DNA from: a bacterium F11
Lineage (GTDB): Bacteria; Elusimicrobiota; Elusimicrobia; F11
Direction of reading: 5' to 3'
NCBI GenBank assembly: GCA_002176905.1
Contig: MSYE01000204.1
Coordinates: 1 to 64,000, forward strand
Length of the DNA: 64,000 nt
The notes under the pieces were generated by a model, which worked only from the letters and a program-made list of their open reading frames with translations, ran no database searches and was not told the origin of the DNA. Position 1 is the stretch's first letter, and each line of letters begins with the position of its first letter. Shown here in pieces: positions 54,778 to 63,711 of this stretch. The position numbers and the translations under genes are program-made.

Positions 54778-56136
54778 TTAGGGTTCCTGGATTTCGTGCT
54801 CTTTCATCTTGTTGTAGAGCGTCTTGTAATCGATATTGAGCACTTTTGCGGCCTCTGTTCGGTTCCAATGGGTCTTCTCTAGGGTGGCCATAATGTGGTC
54901 TCTCTCTACTTTTTTTAGGACATCCTTTAGGGCAGCATCTCCCATGGCAGGGGTGGTATCCGTCTGAGAGGATTTGTCTTGTGAAAATCGAATACTGGTG
55001 GGCAGGTGTTCGGCTTTGATCTCGGCGTCCGCCAACACAAAAGCACTTCGAATGGCATTGGAAAGTTCGCGAATGTTTCCAGGCCACCGGTACTGATTGA
55101 AAAGATCAATCACTTTTTTACTGACCTTCTTTATGGAACCGCTCATTTCCTTCGCACAGCGTTCCATATAATAATCTATCAGAATCGGAATATCTTCCGG
55201 ACGATTGCGAAGCGGAGCCAGTTCGATGGTGAACACTTTGATGCGATGATAAAGATCTTGTCGAAATTGGCCTCGTTGGGAAACCAGTTCCAAATCCGAA
55301 TTGGTGGCCGCAATGACCCGGGTGTTCACCCGCACATGGTTGCGACCTCCCAAGCGAACAAAAGTGGGATCTTGTAAAACACGAAGAAGTTTGGCTTGAA
55401 CCGGTAGTGACAAATTCCCTATTTCATCCAGGAAAAGGGTTCCGCCATCCGCCATTTCAAAACGACCCGCCCGGGCTTCATCGGCCCCGGTAAAGGCCCC
55501 TTTTTCATAACCGAAAAGTTCGGATTCCATCAAGGATTCTGGCAAAGCCGCACAATCAACAGGAACAAATGTTTTTCCGTTTCGTTTGGAATTGATATGA
55601 ATTTCCCGTGCCGTGAGCTCTTTTCCTGTTCCGGATTCTCCCGTTATAAGAACAGTCAAATCCGTTGGAGCCACTTTTGATATGAGTCTTTTGATTTCTT
55701 GAAAAGCCGTGCTCTTCCCTACCAAATCCGCCGGCCCCATGGTGGTGTCGGGAGCCAGAAGGGTTGTCCCCCCTACCAGGAGAGCATGGCGAACCACTTC
55801 AATAATCCGGGTACTGTCCAAGGGTTTGATGAGGTAGTCACAGGCTCCCAACCGCATACTCTCAACAGCCGAGTCCACAGTTTGATAGGCCGTCATCATG
55901 ACGACCGGTAAATTTTGCGCTGTTTTCCGAATGCGCCTGAGCGTTTCAACGCCATCAATACCAGGCAATTTGAGATCCAGAAAAATGACATCAGGCAGGG
56001 GTTTTAATTTCTTTAAGCCTTCTTCGCCAGAGGGTGAGGCCACAACATTATACCCATCGGTTTCCAAGATTTTTGAGAATATCATCCCAACTTGAGGTTC
56101 ATCATCTATAACAAGAATTTTCTTTTTTGTTGCCAC
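54778..56136 (-). CDS. NtrC-family sigma-54-dependent response regulator
   Basis: 452 residues. The receiver domain (1-120) has the acid pair near residues 11-13, phospho-acceptor Asp54 in IFLDLKLPG and Lys104. The AAA+ domain (about 137-365) has Walker A GESGTGKE (166-173), the sigma-54 contact loop GAFTGA (213-218) and Walker B GTLFLDEIG. A Fis-type HTH (about 410-450: HWNRTEAAKVLNIDYKTLYN) completes it. When phosphorylated it should form a ring and activate sigma-54 promoters. It lies 8 bp after the REC-kinase gene, its likely phosphate donor, and is the last gene before the giant gene. All key residues are present. Confidence 0.95.
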   Translation of the reverse strand: MATKKKILVIDDEPQVGMIFSKILETDGYNVVASPSGEEGLKKLKPLPDVIFLDLKLPGIDGVETLRRIRKTAQNLPVVMMTAYQTVDSAVESMRLGACDYLIKPLDSTRIIEVVRHALLVGGTTLLAPDTTMGPADLVGKSTAFQEIKRLISKVAPTDLTVLITGESGTGKELTAREIHINSKRNGKTFVPVDCAALPESLMESELFGYEKGAFTGADEARAGRFEMADGGTLFLDEIGNLSLPVQAKLLRVLQDPTFVRLGGRNHVRVNTRVIAATNSDLELVSQRGQFRQDLYHRIKVFTIELAPLRNRPEDIPILIDYYMERCAKEMSGSIKKVSKKVIDLFNQYRWPGNIRELSNAIRSAFVLADAEIKAEHLPTSIRFSQDKSSQTDTTPAMGDAALKDVLKKVERDHIMATLEKTHWNRTEAAKVLNIDYKTLYNKMKEHEIQEP

Positions 56137-56144
56137 TTCGTCTC

Positions 56145-57293
56145 CTATTGAGGTTTATTTACCATCGGTAAAAAGATATGAAAAGTTGTTGAGTTTGTTT
56201 TGGGATCCCCCACAGCATGAATACGTCCCCCATGTCCGTCGATGACCTGTCTCACAATCGCCAATCCCAATCCCATACCGGTTGATTTGGTTGTAAAAAA
56301 GGGTTCAAAAATCTTTTCTTGAAGTTCAGCAGATAAGACCGCTCCTGTGTTTGTGATCCCCAAATAAAGATATTGGTTGGTCTTATCTGTTTTTGTTTGG
56401 ATGATGATCTTTCCGGCCCCTTTCATGGCTTCCAATCCATTGTCAATAATATTGGTCATCACTTCTTTGATCAGATCAACATCCACAGGAATTTGAGGGA
56501 GGTTGGCTTGGTATTGACGCATGACCTTCACATTCTGAATCTTGCAACGGGGCATGACATTTCGAATAACCTCATCGGCCAGTTTTTCGATCATTTCAGG
56601 TGATTTTCGAATTCGTGACGCCCGAGAATATTCCACAAAGTCCCGGGTAAGGCTTTCAAGCGTTTTAACTTTCTCTTGAATGGCTTGAAGGACCTGGATG
56701 TGTTCGGAACTGGGGATACGTGTGGCCAAATATTGAGCGCACATTTGAATGATGCTGAGAGGATTTCTCATCCGATGGGCAATAGCCCCGGCCATCGAAC
56801 CAACGGCCGCCAATTTGTCTTGTTTGTAGAGCGCGGATTGCATCTTGGAAATTTCACGTTTCAGGTTGTGACTCTCCAAACATCGACGGACCGTGGCCCT
56901 CAACAAGTCGCGCGGGAAGGGCTTGGTGATATAGTCGTAGGCGCCCGCCTTCATGGATTCCACAGCGGAAACCACAGAGCCAAAGGCGGTCATAATAACG
57001 ATACTGGTGTGGGGATAGTGATACCGAACTTGCTTGACCAGCTCAATCCCCCCCAACTCCGGCATGGAAAGATCGGTGAGGACCATGTCATATTTTTTTA
57101 CAGCCAACAGGGCGATGGCTTTTCGAACCCGGTCACAGGTTTCCACAATGTAGCCATCGGATTCCAAAAAAGCCTGACACAAATCACGGGATGCTGCCTC
57201 ATCATCAACCACCAGAATTCGGTTTTTGGAATCCGTCCCTTGTTCGAGCACCTTGTTCGTTGTCATTTTCTGGGGTAACGCCATAAGATTCAC
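56145..57293 (-). CDS. REC-histidine kinase hybrid
   Basis: 382 residues without membrane segments. A receiver domain lies first (about 25-140; acid pair near 30-32, Asp74 in MVLTDLSMPEL, Lys124). A HisKA region follows (His173 in AIAHRMRNPLS) and then an HATPase domain with N box (TNIIDNGLEAM), F box (KIFEPFFTTK) and G2 loop (GMGLGLAIVRQVIDGHGG). A receiver at the N-terminus lets one phosphorelay control this cytosolic kinase, which then probably phosphorylates the NtrC-type protein. The start is GTG at 57293 or ATG at 57284. It lies 3 bp after the OmpR-type gene. Confidence 0.93.
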   Translation of the reverse strand: MNLMALPQKMTTNKVLEQGTDSKNRILVVDDEAASRDLCQAFLESDGYIVETCDRVRKAIALLAVKKYDMVLTDLSMPELGGIELVKQVRYHYPHTSIVIMTAFGSVVSAVESMKAGAYDYITKPFPRDLLRATVRRCLESHNLKREISKMQSALYKQDKLAAVGSMAGAIAHRMRNPLSIIQMCAQYLATRIPSSEHIQVLQAIQEKVKTLESLTRDFVEYSRASRIRKSPEMIEKLADEVIRNVMPRCKIQNVKVMRQYQANLPQIPVDVDLIKEVMTNIIDNGLEAMKGAGKIIIQTKTDKTNQYLYLGITNTGAVLSAELQEKIFEPFFTTKSTGMGLGLAIVRQVIDGHGGRIHAVGDPKTNSTTFHIFLPMVNKPQ

Positions 57294-57296
57294 TCT

Positions 57297-57989
57297 TTAT
57301 GCTTTGTCGTCAAGTCGATATCCTACTCCAATCAGGGTCTTAATATGTTTTCCTGCATCACCCAACTTCTTTCGGAGATGTCGGATGTGAACGTCAATGG
57401 TTCCAAGCGTACCAGGGTAATCATATCCCCAAACAGCTGACATAAGGGCTTCTCGCCGCAACGCCTTGTTCTTGTTTTTTGCCAAGGCCACCAGAAGTTC
57501 AAATTCTTTGGGGGTTAAGAGCAAATCTTTCCCCTTGTGTTTGACTTCATGCATATCCAAATCAATGTCAAGACTCGCCACCTTGATAAGGGAAGATCCA
57601 TCAGATTTGGCCATATCCACCCGACGAAAAACTGCCTTTATGCGCGCCAACAATTCTCTATTTCCAAATGGTTTGGTCAAATAATCGTCTGCTCCCACTT
57701 CCAATCCGATGACTTTGTCGGTTTCGGTATCTTGAACGGTGAGCATGATGATGGGAATTCGCCGGGTTCGCACATCTTGTTTGATTTGCCGACAAAACTC
57801 AAGCCCTCCTATGGTGGGCAGGCGTACATCCAACAAAATCATATCGGGAAGTGTGAGTTTTAGCTTCTGAAAAGCCTCATCTGTGGAATGCGCGGTTGTC
57901 GCTGTATAGTTGTCCTCCTCCAAAACGTCCTTTACCAATTGACAAATTTGGGGTTCGTCATCCACTATGAGAATTCGTTTTTTTGCCAC
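57297..57989 (-). CDS. OmpR/PhoB-family response regulator
   Basis: 230 residues. The receiver domain (1-120) has the acid pair at residues 10-12, Asp54 in ILLDVRLPT, Thr83 and Lys105. A winged-helix DNA-binding domain (about 133-228) contains LLLTPKEFELLVALAKNKNK, REALMSAVWGYDYPG and the TIDVHIRHLRKKLGD recognition region. It should bind direct-repeat promoters after phosphorylation, perhaps by the HAMP sensor kinase encoded at 58950. It is intact and sits in the middle of the tight operon. Confidence 0.95.
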   Translation of the reverse strand: MAKKRILIVDDEPQICQLVKDVLEEDNYTATTAHSTDEAFQKLKLTLPDMILLDVRLPTIGGLEFCRQIKQDVRTRRIPIIMLTVQDTETDKVIGLEVGADDYLTKPFGNRELLARIKAVFRRVDMAKSDGSSLIKVASLDIDLDMHEVKHKGKDLLLTPKEFELLVALAKNKNKALRREALMSAVWGYDYPGTLGTIDVHIRHLRKKLGDAGKHIKTLIGVGYRLDDKA

Positions 57990-58004
57990 AGTTAAACCTC
58001 TTTG

Positions 58005-58934
58005 TTAAGTTCTTCGATCAACCAGAAAGGTAGACCGGTCCTCCGATTTGACCCTTTTTTTGATTTCACTGGCCACAAACGAAATTTCGGCCGGATGGCG
58101 TAGTTGTTTGTGGCGATTGGTGACCACCGCAATGGCCAGACCCATTAACGGAAAATCGACCTTTCGGCCTTTTCGGTTGACAGCAGTAATCTTACCACGT
58201 TTTTGGTCGAAAACATCATAGACATTTGGGATTGCTTCATCAAAACGTCGAATGATAGTCTGACACAAACGTTTGATGTTGTGTGTGTTCACTATTCCCA
58301 CAAAATCATCCCCCCCTAAGTGTCCCAGAAAGGATTTCTTCTCATCCCATTCGGAAAGGGTTCGGGTAAGGATATCAGCCGTTAATTTGATGGCTTTATC
58401 TCCCCGAACAAAGCCATAGCGATCATTAAAAGCCTTAAAATGGTTAAGGTCAAAATACAGGACGGAAAAGGGGATTTTCTTCTGAATTCGTTTGTTGATT
58501 TCCTCGGAAATGACCACATTTCCCGGCAAATGGGTAAGGGCATTGGCATTGAGTTCACGATCATGTCGTTTGATGGATCGCTGAATACGAGCCAAAAGGC
58601 GGGCAAGCTTAAATGGTTTGGTAATGTAATCGTCGGCACCGGAACGAAAACCAGTTAATTCATCCTTCTCCAATCCTCTGGCGGTGAGCATAATAATCGG
58701 CGTGTACCGGAGGGCCGCTTTTTTTCTCATTTTCTGACAAAGGTTGTATCCGTCAGAATCCGGTAAGCCAATATCAAGTACAATGAGGTCCGGTTTTTCT
58801 GAAACCGCTTTTTCCAATCCAATCTTAGCGTTGTCGGCTTCTACCACTTTATAACCTTGCTCCTCCAAAAAATCAATTATCACACTCCGAATTCCATCAT
58901 CATCATCAATGATTAAGACTTTTTCGGTGACCAT
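58005..58934 (-). CDS. Response regulator with degenerate GGDEF domain
   Basis: 309 residues. The receiver (1-120) has Asp54 in LIVLDIGLPDSDG and Lys107. A GGDEF-type domain (about 130-300) starts NALTHLPGN in place of LTGLPNR, has FDLNHFKAFNDRYGFVRGDK, and has an active-site loop GHLGGDDF (207-211). The second acidic residue of GGEEF is Asp, so diguanylate cyclase activity is doubtful though a signalling role or weak activity remains possible. It lies between the sensor kinase and the OmpR-type regulator, 15 bp from each. Confidence 0.88.
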   Translation of the reverse strand: MVTEKVLIIDDDDGIRSVIIDFLEEQGYKVVEADNAKIGLEKAVSEKPDLIVLDIGLPDSDGYNLCQKMRKKAALRYTPIIMLTARGLEKDELTGFRSGADDYITKPFKLARLLARIQRSIKRHDRELNANALTHLPGNVVISEEINKRIQKKIPFSVLYFDLNHFKAFNDRYGFVRGDKAIKLTADILTRTLSEWDEKKSFLGHLGGDDFVGIVNTHNIKRLCQTIIRRFDEAIPNVYDVFDQKRGKITAVNRKGRKVDFPLMGLAIAVVTNRHKQLRHPAEISFVASEIKKRVKSEDRSTFLVDRRT

Positions 58935-58949
58935 TCCTTGTTGATTTGG

Positions 58950-60395
58950 TTAGGGTGAATCGGGTAGCGTAAAATGAACGGTTGTTCCTTTCCTAAGTTC
59001 ACTTTCTAGCCAAATCGTACCTCCATGAGATTCCACAATTCCCTTGGCAATGGCGAGACCCAGCCCAGTTCCTTTTGGGCCGGTAACAGTTTCTCGTCCC
59101 TTTTGCACCTGAACAAATTTTTCAAAAACGGTTTTTCGATCTTTTTCAGAGATCCCGATGCCTGTGTCTTTAACCGAAATTTGAACAAATTCGTTCTGAT
59201 TTTTCGCGTATAATCGGATTGTGCCTCCAGAAGGGGTAAATTTCAAGGCGTTTGATATAAGATTTGTCAGTACCTGTCGGATCTTATCCCCATCCACATT
59301 CACCTGGGGAACCATGGCGGGGACATCGATGGACCATCTGATCCCCTTTTTCTCCAATAAGGGCTGAAAGAGCCCAAACACATCTTCTGCTAATTTATTG
59401 ATTTTGAATCTGTTTCGATGGATTTCAATGTGACCGGCCTCAATTCGGGCCAAGTCCAAAATATCGTTGATAAATTGGGCCAGCCGATCGGTGCTCTCGC
59501 GAATGATGACCAAGGCCTTGTTCCGCTTCTCCTCCGGAATCTCTTGAAGGGGTCGACTTTGAAGAAGCTCCACATATCCTGAAATGGCAGATAAGGGAGA
59601 CCTTAACTCATGTGAAACACTGGACACGAAATCGTCTTTCAATTTGTCCAATTCCTTGAGTTTCTCGGCCATATAATTAAATTCCTGGGCCAGGAATCCC
59701 AACTCATCTGTTGTTGTGACAGGTATTTGGGTTTCGAGTTGGCCTTGACCAATCGCCTTTGCCCCTTCGGTTAGGTGATGAATGGGCTTGGTGAGACGCC
59801 GGGAGAGAGACAAGGCCATCCACAATCCCATCACCAACACGATCACCATCGCCCAAAAAAGAGTTTCCCATATTCGCTGAACGGTTCGATCCAGTTCTCC
59901 TTCGATCATGTCGAGTTTAAGTCCAAGAAAAACAGTCCCTTTCATCTGTTGTCCCCGAACATTGTTATAAATGATTTCCTGACAATAATAACGCCAGGCT
60001 TCGCTCTCATCCTTGAGATCCCGCAAAAAGATATTGCTGTCTGGCCCAAGATTTCCCATCCGTTGACATCGGGGTAAAAGACGTTTAAATCGCTCAAGGC
60101 TCTCAATTCCCCCCAACTGAATGCCCCCTCGGGATTGGTCGACAAAGATAGCATAGGCCAATTCGGGGACAGAGGTTTCAAGTGATTCACTAAAAACTTG
60201 AATGGCCAAATCATCTCCGAGATAAAGCGCATCAAAAACCGCCTCTCTAAAGTTGGTGAAGAGTGTGAGTTGGTTGGATTTCATTTCTCGGCGCAGAAGG
60301 TAGGTAATACTAAGAACGGTCGTGAGGCTGGTAAAAGCCACCACCAAAATAACCAGAAGAACAGTAAAGATCGTTAAACGCGGTCTAAGTTTCAC
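58950..60395 (-). CDS. HAMP sensor histidine kinase
   Basis: 481 residues. TM1 is at about 8-33, a periplasmic sensor region at 34-175 with no recognised fold, TM2 at about 176-197 and HAMP at about 198-250. HisKA carries His262 in FVSSVSHELRSPLSAISG. The HATPase domain has N box NLISNALKFTPSGG, G1 DTGIGIS, F box VFEKFVQ and G2 GTGLGLAIAKGIVESHGG. It is an inner-membrane receptor that should phosphorylate one or more response regulators of the operon. It lies 8 bp after the adaptor gene, so it may sense an envelope state handled by the adaptor or protease. Confidence 0.94.
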   Translation of the reverse strand: MKLRPRLTIFTVLLVILVVAFTSLTTVLSITYLLRREMKSNQLTLFTNFREAVFDALYLGDDLAIQVFSESLETSVPELAYAIFVDQSRGGIQLGGIESLERFKRLLPRCQRMGNLGPDSNIFLRDLKDESEAWRYYCQEIIYNNVRGQQMKGTVFLGLKLDMIEGELDRTVQRIWETLFWAMVIVLVMGLWMALSLSRRLTKPIHHLTEGAKAIGQGQLETQIPVTTTDELGFLAQEFNYMAEKLKELDKLKDDFVSSVSHELRSPLSAISGYVELLQSRPLQEIPEEKRNKALVIIRESTDRLAQFINDILDLARIEAGHIEIHRNRFKINKLAEDVFGLFQPLLEKKGIRWSIDVPAMVPQVNVDGDKIRQVLTNLISNALKFTPSGGTIRLYAKNQNEFVQISVKDTGIGISEKDRKTVFEKFVQVQKGRETVTGPKGTGLGLAIAKGIVESHGGTIWLESELRKGTTVHFTLPDSP

Positions 60396-60403
60396 GGCTT
60401 GAT

Positions 60404-61612
60404 TTAATTGTTTTGAACCTCGATAATTTTTACTTTGGATCCTGATTTGAGTTCCGGAGGCTTTTGAACAACAACAATTTCGCCTGGACTCAAGCCCGAC
60501 TTAATCAGGGTAAATTCGGTGGCCACATATCCCACTTCCACATCTCTGGCTTCGGCCACATTGTCTTTGTTCACCACGTAAACCTGAAATCCTCCTGGCG
60601 CTTTCACCAGCGTGTCGTTTGGAACCGACATGGCATCGTCTGCTTCATAGGTAATGATGCGCGTTCGGGCAAACATACCTGGAAGAAGAAGGCTTTCTTC
60701 ATTTGGAATCTTCGCTTTAATTTCAAAAGTTTTACTGGGGCCGGTAATGATTGGGGAAATACTCGCAATGGTTCCTTCAAATACATTTCCCGGGTACGCA
60801 TCTACCGAGACAAGAATTTTCTGACCCGGGTAGACTTTGTCGACTTGCTTCTCAATGATCCCAACGTTCACAACAACATTCTTAATGGTCACCAGGGTGG
60901 CGATTTTTCTCTGGGGTGTAACATATTCACCGATTTCAGCGCTTTTATCGCCGATAATTCCATTTCGAACAGCAATTAGTCTTGTTTTTTTAAACTCTGA
61001 TTGGGCCACTTCCAATTTCAGTCGTGTTTCTCGAAGTTTGGTTTTCGAGAGATCTCCCAATGCATAAAGTTTCTCAATTTTCTCAAGCTCGTTTTTTGCT
61101 TCTTTCACTTTTAGCATTGCATCTGTCTCGTCGATTTTGGCAATAATTTGCCCTTGGCGAACACGATCCCCTTCATCAACGTTGAATTGTTTAATTCTCC
61201 CTTCCACTTCGAATCTCAGTTCAATCTCCGCTTCTCCTTTGAGGGTACCGACAGCATTGATGGGATCTTGAAAACGTCCCAATCGGACTTCGATGACATT
61301 AACCGGGACTTCATCAAGCGCGTTGACAGCCTCGGGAGGATCTTCGATCGGATCACTATTGTCGCGGGAAAGGGAAATTAACCACATCGCACCACCGATC
61401 AAAAGAAATCCCATGACCAGTGATAGGGTTTTGTATCGAACAAACCAATTTTGGGACGATGCTTCAGGTGGCTTCTCTTGGAGGATTTCTTCTGGAGTTG
61501 GGACGGGTTCCTGGGGTTTCTCTTCCTCTGTTGGTTTGGGTGTCTCCTCAGGTTCTCCCTTGTGAAGGGGTTTAAATTCAAATGAATCTTTGGATTTATC
61601 GTCGTCAGTCAT
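60404..61612 (-). CDS. Membrane-fusion (HlyD/RND adaptor-like) protein
   Basis: 402 residues. An unusual N-terminal tail of about 55 residues is rich in Pro, Glu and Lys (PEETPKPTEEEKPQEPVPTP). One membrane helix follows (about 63-81), then the adaptor fold: beta-barrel/lipoyl halves (VEGRIKQFNVDEGDRVRQGQ, IIAKIDETDAML), a short coiled coil (about 165-210), the second lipoyl half (GIIGDKSAEIGEYVTPQRKI) and membrane-proximal beta domains. Such proteins bridge inner-membrane pumps to outer-membrane channels. No pump or TolC-like gene is in view, so the partner is unknown. Confidence 0.88.
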   Translation of the reverse strand: MTDDDKSKDSFEFKPLHKGEPEETPKPTEEEKPQEPVPTPEEILQEKPPEASSQNWFVRYKTLSLVMGFLLIGGAMWLISLSRDNSDPIEDPPEAVNALDEVPVNVIEVRLGRFQDPINAVGTLKGEAEIELRFEVEGRIKQFNVDEGDRVRQGQIIAKIDETDAMLKVKEAKNELEKIEKLYALGDLSKTKLRETRLKLEVAQSEFKKTRLIAVRNGIIGDKSAEIGEYVTPQRKIATLVTIKNVVVNVGIIEKQVDKVYPGQKILVSVDAYPGNVFEGTIASISPIITGPSKTFEIKAKIPNEESLLLPGMFARTRIITYEADDAMSVPNDTLVKAPGGFQVYVVNKDNVAEARDVEVGYVATEFTLIKSGLSPGEIVVVQKPPELKSGSKVKIIEVQNN

Positions 61613-61638
61613 ATGAATTATACTGCTGTTTGTTAGGG

Positions 61639-63264
61639 TTAGGCTCTGGCATTACCATGTTGTTTAAATACCTCTTCAATTTCATCGTAATTTAGTTCTT
61701 CTTTCTCGATAAGAAGGGTCGCGAATACTTCCACCATTTTCCATTCTTTCCGCAAAAATTCCTCAGTTTCTTTTTCGCACATCTTTAAAATTTCCTGGGC
61801 CTCATCATTGAGCTGTTTTTTAAAGGCCTCAGACAAAGTGGAAGTCATGCCTCCCATGGTGATGGCATAGTTTCCAATGATTCCGCTTTTTCCCATCCCA
61901 AATTGCCAGACCATGGCAGAGGCCACACTCAAGGCATTGGCAAAATCGGATGAGGCTCCTGTTGAGGTTGTCCCATATTTGATTCTTTCCGATATAAAAC
62001 CTGCCAAAGAGACTTTGATGTCGGCGATCAGGTTTTCTCGGGTTCGTGTATAGGTTTCCTCTTTTGGAACAGGAAGAACATGCCCCAAGGCTCCTCCTCG
62101 GTGAAGAATGGTGGCTTTGAAAACGTCATGGGTGGGATGCTGGTGATACACCGCCAAGAGATGTCCCGATTCATGGATGGCGATTCTCTCCTTTTCTTTG
62201 TTAGCAAGAGGGAGCCTGTGAGCAATACCCAAATCAATCCGCTCAAAGGCCTGGGAGAAATCACGAAATTCGACTCGGTCACGACCATCTCGAGTGGCAA
62301 TAATCGCTGCTTCTTTGACAGAGGATTCAATATCAGCGGGAGATTTGGTCACGGTGCGTTGCGCCAATTTTGTGACATCAACAGAGGGATCAACACTAAT
62401 CTTGTTGAGATAGTAACGAAAAATGTCTTCTCGTTCTTTAAGATGGGGTTTGCCAACAAATATTTTTCGATCAAAACGCCCCGGACGGACAAGAGCAGAG
62501 TCCAATTTTGATTCGTCCGCATTGGTGGCACCGATAAAGATGATATTGTCTTTCCCGCTATGAACACCATCCATTTCCACAAGAAGTTGGTTTTGGGTTG
62601 AGTTGGTTTCCTCCGAGGCCCCAAAAGCGCTAAAGGTTCGACCCCGGCCAATGACATCCAACTCGTCTATAAACACAATGCAGGAGCCATGGGCTTCTGC
62701 CATCAATCGGGCCCTTTTCAAAAGGCTCCGGATACGGGATGCGCCCACCCCCACAAAAATTTCAACAAATTCGCTTCCTGAGGTGCTGATAAAGGGAACC
62801 TTGGCTTCAGTGGCAATGGCTTTGGCAAGAAGGGTTTTTCCACATCCAGGGGGCCCCAGCAACAAAATCCCTTTGATAACCGAACCACCAATTTTTTTAA
62901 CGCGAGCCCGATCGCGGATGAGTTCTACCACTTCTTTTGCTTCTTTTTTCCCTTCTTCAATCCCAATAACATCGGAGAAATGCACATTGACATCCTCCGC
63001 CTTTATACGGGACGCCTTTAGTTTGGCCATTCCTCCATAAAGAAAAAGCCAATAACAAAAAACAAAGGCAAGGGCCGCTATGACACTATGGAACATATAC
63101 ATGGGTGCGGTCGCGATCAGGGTCATTTTCTGGAAGGATTCAAGTTGAAAGAGAAAGACATACCCACCAGCAAATAGAGAAACCGCACACACAACCACAA
63201 TGGTTGCCACTGACCACTTCAGCCAATTATTGAACCACCAGATTCGAAAATGAGCTTGTTTCAT
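61639..63264 (-). CDS. FtsH-like membrane AAA+ metalloprotease
   Basis: 541 residues. There are two membrane helices (about 17-38 and 53-77) with only a short loop between them. The AAA+ domain has Walker A GPPGCGKT (137-144), pore loop FVGVG (170-174), Walker B IVFIDELD and second region of homology ATNADESKLDSALVRPGRFD. The peptidase domain has zinc motif HESGH (364-368) and likely third ligand Asp440 in GASSDFANAL. All catalytic residues are intact. Canonical FtsH carries a folded periplasmic domain of about 70 residues between the helices, absent here, so this is a divergent paralogue rather than the housekeeping enzyme. It would degrade membrane or cytosolic proteins. Confidence 0.92.
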   Translation of the reverse strand: MKQAHFRIWWFNNWLKWSVATIVVVCAVSLFAGGYVFLFQLESFQKMTLIATAPMYMFHSVIAALAFVFCYWLFLYGGMAKLKASRIKAEDVNVHFSDVIGIEEGKKEAKEVVELIRDRARVKKIGGSVIKGILLLGPPGCGKTLLAKAIATEAKVPFISTSGSEFVEIFVGVGASRIRSLLKRARLMAEAHGSCIVFIDELDVIGRGRTFSAFGASEETNSTQNQLLVEMDGVHSGKDNIIFIGATNADESKLDSALVRPGRFDRKIFVGKPHLKEREDIFRYYLNKISVDPSVDVTKLAQRTVTKSPADIESSVKEAAIIATRDGRDRVEFRDFSQAFERIDLGIAHRLPLANKEKERIAIHESGHLLAVYHQHPTHDVFKATILHRGGALGHVLPVPKEETYTRTRENLIADIKVSLAGFISERIKYGTTSTGASSDFANALSVASAMVWQFGMGKSGIIGNYAITMGGMTSTLSEAFKKQLNDEAQEILKMCEKETEEFLRKEWKMVEVFATLLIEKEELNYDEIEEVFKQHGNARA

Positions 63265-63268
63265 AAAA

Positions 63269-63706
63269 TTATATTTTGGACAACCTTTTAATTAATTTGT
63301 TAATAGCATGAACCAAACCATCCAATTCATCCCCCTCACGAATTTGAATGGGTTGAACCGGATCTTTTGTATCAGCGATTTTCTTAATTTCCTCTTCCAA
63401 TCGCTCCGTTGGTCCGACGGTTCGATGAGAAAGGAAAGTGGCCGCAATGGTCACCACCACGATATACAAAAAACCCACAAGAAATAACCGCCAGGTGGAA
63501 TCCAACAACAAGGGTTTAAAATTCTCCCACGCTTCTCTTGGCAGGGAGGAAGTCGCAATAAAGATTCCATGAAAACCTGCAAAAACAAGCAAGACAGTTA
63601 AGGACCCACCCACCAAAAAGGCGTATCTTAATTGAAAACCGCGGGGAAAAAATATTTTTGTTCTTTTTGGTGACATGGATTTATGAAAAGGATTGGAATC
63701 CGTCAA
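63269..63706 (-). CDS. Small HAMP-domain membrane protein
   Basis: About 145 residues with two membrane helices (about 27-51 and 72-92) bracketing a short extracytoplasmic loop. A HAMP-like linker follows (SHRTVGPTERLEEEIKKIAD, REGDELDGLVHAINKLIKRL), with no kinase or signalling output domain. The listed start is TTG; an ATG at MSPKRTKIFF is an alternative, and neither has a strong ribosome site. Free HAMP proteins may transmit signals laterally to a partner, here perhaps the adjacent protease or the sensor kinase. It lies 4 bp before the FtsH-like gene. Confidence 0.7.
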   Translation of the reverse strand: MTDSNPFHKSMSPKRTKIFFPRGFQLRYAFLVGGSLTVLLVFAGFHGIFIATSSLPREAWENFKPLLLDSTWRLFLVGFLYIVVVTIAATFLSHRTVGPTERLEEEIKKIADTKDPVQPIQIREGDELDGLVHAINKLIKRLSKI

Positions 63707-63711
63707 TGAAT

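Noticed and set aside
54581..55087. 168-codon ORF overlapping the end of the NtrC-type gene
   Set aside because: It is an alternative frame of the well-supported regulator gene and has no domain.
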